Assembly (NCBI GenBank): GCA_016789625.1
Contig: JAEUQS010000508.1
Location: 1-8,977 of the forward strand
Origin: Acidobacteriota bacterium
GTDB lineage: Bacteria; Acidobacteriota; Thermoanaerobaculia; UBA5066
Direction: 5' to 3'
Length of the DNA stretch: 8,977 nucleotides
In this document: positions 8,501-8,977 of the stretch, one piece after another
Layout: every line of letters starts with the position of its first letter
How positions within the stretch are numbered: position 1 is the stretch's first letter
Made by a program: the position numbers and the translations under genes
The notes under the pieces: model-generated
Database searches by the model: none
What the model was told of the DNA's origin: nothing
The model's input: only the letters and a program-made list of their open reading frames with translations

Positions 8501-8746
8501 GGGGCCGAGGCCGACGGCACGTTCTCGTACTGGCTCGCGAAGGCGGCGACGGCGCTCGACGACGTGGACGCCGCCCGCGCGTTCTTCCTCCGCGCCTGCA
8601 CGCTCGGCTACTGGAACGTCCCCTGGGTGCGAAAGGACCGTGCGCTCGTGAAGCTACGCGCGACGCCGGGGTTCGACCGGCTGCTCACGCCCCTCGTGAG
8701 CCGCCGCGAGGCGTTCGTCACCGCGTTCCGGCTGCGTTTCCCGTAG
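5501..8746 (+). CDS. Ser/Thr protein kinase, AAA/STAND-like ATPase and TPR fusion
   Basis: A 1081-residue soluble signalling protein with no evident membrane segment. The Hanks-type kinase domain (about 15-280) is complete: glycine loop G24-E-G-G-R-G29, VAVK with K46, alpha-C E65, HRDIKPAN with catalytic D140 and N145, DFG (157-159), and GTPHYMSPEQ (180-189, SPE instead of APE). Subdomain IX reads D200-QSALA in place of the usual D-YSLG. A Ser/Thr/Pro-rich linker (about 283-326) follows. Then comes an AAA_16-like ATPase: VGRE (329-332), Walker A GEPGSGKTT (357-365), Walker B LDDFHWAD (477-484), EGNPLFLVNLLRSL (572-585) and a winged-helix-like region around 620-650. The C-terminal third holds TPR-like helical repeats (about 730-1050). 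It ends in a YWNVPWVRKD...TPGFDRLL tail resembling that of other TPR kinases. In this known architecture, ligand or partner binding by the TPR/ATPase half probably controls the kinase. The target is unknown. The ATG at 5501 lies 14 residues before the kinase fold but lacks a clear Shine-Dalgarno. Its 3' end overlaps the convergent HExxH gene. Confidence 0.93.
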   Translation: MNTPFNPAAGLLVDGRYRLLRRLGEGGRGEVWEAVHEEMGRRVAVKFLSAGAGRDPGALERFRREGRAAGLLNHPFIVAVHDFHIGKDGAFLVMELCEEGSLEDELMRGGAATFARTAEVVECVGAALGAAHRAGIVHRDIKPANILVTKDRLKVADFGLASLSELDDPAPGLTGAHALGTPHYMSPEQVEGKPAGERSDQSALAVIAYQMLTGSVPFAGESIRAVMVKHLFEQPRAPHVVDATIPVEASKAILVALAKTPEDRYPTLLEFVAALTLPLREAKRSPNVSTNPLKSVSGPAGPTAVLATPTDIYPAATSRATSSGQLAPVGREKLLAEMHDMLLEMLRGRGGLVLVGGEPGSGKTTLVEAFLRKEREQRPELALAEAGCSERFTASEAFAPFLEAVSRLAESVPGGRIAQLLATHAPVWLRHLPALSRQLPTPIVADGAALPSADRMPRELADFLTAFAAERAVLFMLDDFHWADAASVDLLAYLARRLATMRVLVLVTYRPAELELGSHPLKQALRSLPSSVSVANLSPAPLTASDIRALVARELDAQPATEVVELLAERTEGNPLFLVNLLRSLVSAGTLAVSEGRVVLRGSLEALANAVPEGVHDVIQARLERLDPRDRELLEAASAVGYRFDAALVAEVSGVSESEVESRFARIQRQFRLIAGEGEVELPGGAFTSRHRFVHAFYEDVLYLGLSARRRAFLHLAIGNALAVRHVHEPEAVAATLAVHFEKGRDFLRAVEALTQAAESVALRSPRQASPLFARAIDLSSRLPESIQLSTRSRLLTRLGRHQGESAEIAGDAQLYERAESAVREALTLSPAGPDAPEAQTILGLVELERGRNAEALATLADVVARFPRHAPAWSMLAYLCKNTGLWTECLVFQSEAGQIDPRRAHSIPRLSVLLYEDRYEEALDEANALLRERPHYSHYAYWRGIVHWYAGDDDSAAEWIERGHHLDPENLIGQGVLAFLRAHQGHEQEARELLESAQRGAEADGTFSYWLAKAATALDDVDAARAFFLRACTLGYWNVPWVRKDRALVKLRATPGFDRLLTPLVSRREAFVTAFRLRFP
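6449..6464. repeat. 16 bp perfect palindrome in the kinase-ATPase linker
   Basis: ACGTCGCGCGCGACGT is a perfect self-complementary sequence inside the kinase gene at linker residues 317-322. In GC-rich DNA such a word can arise by chance. No second copy was noticed, so no role is claimed. Confidence 0.4.
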
Positions 8747-8977
8747 AAAGCGGCTCTCCTCCGCGAAGGCCGCCCGCTCGAGTGCGATGTCTTCGTAGCG
8801 GTGACCCGCGGCCCGCCACTCCGAGAGGTAGCGGACGAGGAAGCGGAGGAGCCCCAGCTCGCGGAACTGGAGGACGTGCGTCGTCTCGTGGGCGATGAGC
8901 GCTTCATCTTCCTCGCCTGCGGCGAGGAAGATGAAGGGGCCGAGCGTGACGGCCCAGGCCCGCGCGACGCGCGTGAC
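8654..8977 (-). CDS. HExxH metallopeptidase-like protein, C-terminal part (5' end beyond window)
   Basis: An open frame enters at the right edge and runs 107 codons to a TAG at 8656-8654. It contains LGPFIFLAAG (12-21), IAHETTHVLQF (28-38, the HExxH motif H30-E31-T32-T33-H34), then GLLRFLVRYLSEWRAAGHRYEDIALERAAFAEE (42-74). The pattern HExxHxxQ, then a Tyr/Trp-rich helix, then a G-x-x-Y...LERxA segment is one I associate with small uncharacterised bacterial Zn-peptidase-like proteins. E67 could be a third metal ligand, which is inference. Residues from about 80 on are charged and low in complexity, and their codons lie inside the kinase gene. The convergent overlap is 93 bp (8654-8746). The start is out of view, so total length and any signal peptide are unknown. 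DUF4157-like proteins are an alternative assignment. Confidence 0.72.
   Translation of the reverse strand, partial: VTRVARAWAVTLGPFIFLAAGEEDEALIAHETTHVLQFRELGLLRFLVRYLSEWRAAGHRYEDIALERAAFAEESRFLRETQPERGDERLAAAHEGREQPVEPRRRA
8902..8936. repeat. Perfect inverted repeat, 16 bp arms, 3 nt loop
   Basis: CTTCATCTTCCTCGCC (8902-8917), loop TGC, then its exact reverse complement (8921-8936). It lies wholly inside the HExxH gene, spanning residues P14-A26 just before the HExxH motif. No T-tract follows on either strand, so it is not a classical intrinsic terminator. A transcript from either strand would form a very stable hairpin. Confidence 0.85.

Noticed and set aside
5866..8898. Plus-strand open frame of 1010 codons in another frame within the kinase gene
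   Set aside because: It is an Arg/Ala/Gly/Pro-dominated shadow lacking domains, and the kinase frame explains the codon pattern.
8608..8907. Minus-strand 99-codon open frame at the right end
   Set aside because: It is Ser/Arg-rich and motif-free. A different minus frame through the same bases carries HExxH and family-like segments.
8902..8936. Hairpin as a Rho-independent terminator of the kinase gene
   Set aside because: No T-tract follows on either strand and it lies inside another coding sequence, so termination is at most a possibility.

Overview
This is a GC-rich, almost fully coding 9 kb stretch of bacterial chromosome. It shows six genes, two of them cut by the window edges. Dense packing, a TPR-rich Hanks-type kinase fused to a STAND-like ATPase, and a secreted formylglycine-generating-enzyme-like protein would suit Acidobacteriota, Myxococcota or a similar high-GC environmental lineage. 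That is an impression from gene style only, because no rRNA or marker gene is present.

Layout. (1) 1-1050, minus: the N-terminal 350 residues of an exported SUMF1/FGE-sulfatase-fold protein whose 3' end lies beyond base 1. (2) 1140-2102, plus: a zinc-free medium-chain NAD(P)H dehydrogenase/quinone oxidoreductase-like enzyme that appears to start at a CTG codon. (3) 2128-3387, plus: an AlbA_2 (Schlafen-type) plus GHKL-ATPase-fold regulator, 25 bp behind the oxidoreductase and probably in its operon. (4) 3400-5397, minus: an OPT-family oligopeptide transporter, converging on gene 3 with a 12 bp gap. (5) 5501-8746, plus: a 1081-residue soluble Ser/Thr kinase, AAA ATPase and TPR signalling protein, divergent from the transporter across 103 bp. 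(6) 8654-8977, minus: the C-terminal 107 residues of an HExxH protein whose 3' end overlaps the kinase gene by 93 bp and which carries a perfect 16-bp-arm hairpin in its coding sequence.

How the genes fit together. Two divergent intergenic regions (1051-1139 and 5398-5500) must hold the promoters. One serves the exported protein and the oxidoreductase/regulator pair, the other serves the transporter and the kinase. No shared pathway is evident. The two pairings that could be functional are oxidoreductase with AlbA_2 regulator (same strand, close) and OPT transporter with kinase (shared divergent region). I see no tRNA, rRNA, CRISPR array, insertion sequence or prophage gene, and no intergenic stretch longer than about 105 bp. 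No clearly new system is visible. The most unusual signals are the hairpin inside the HExxH gene, the tail-to-tail coding overlap, and the CTG start with its overlapping mini-ORF.
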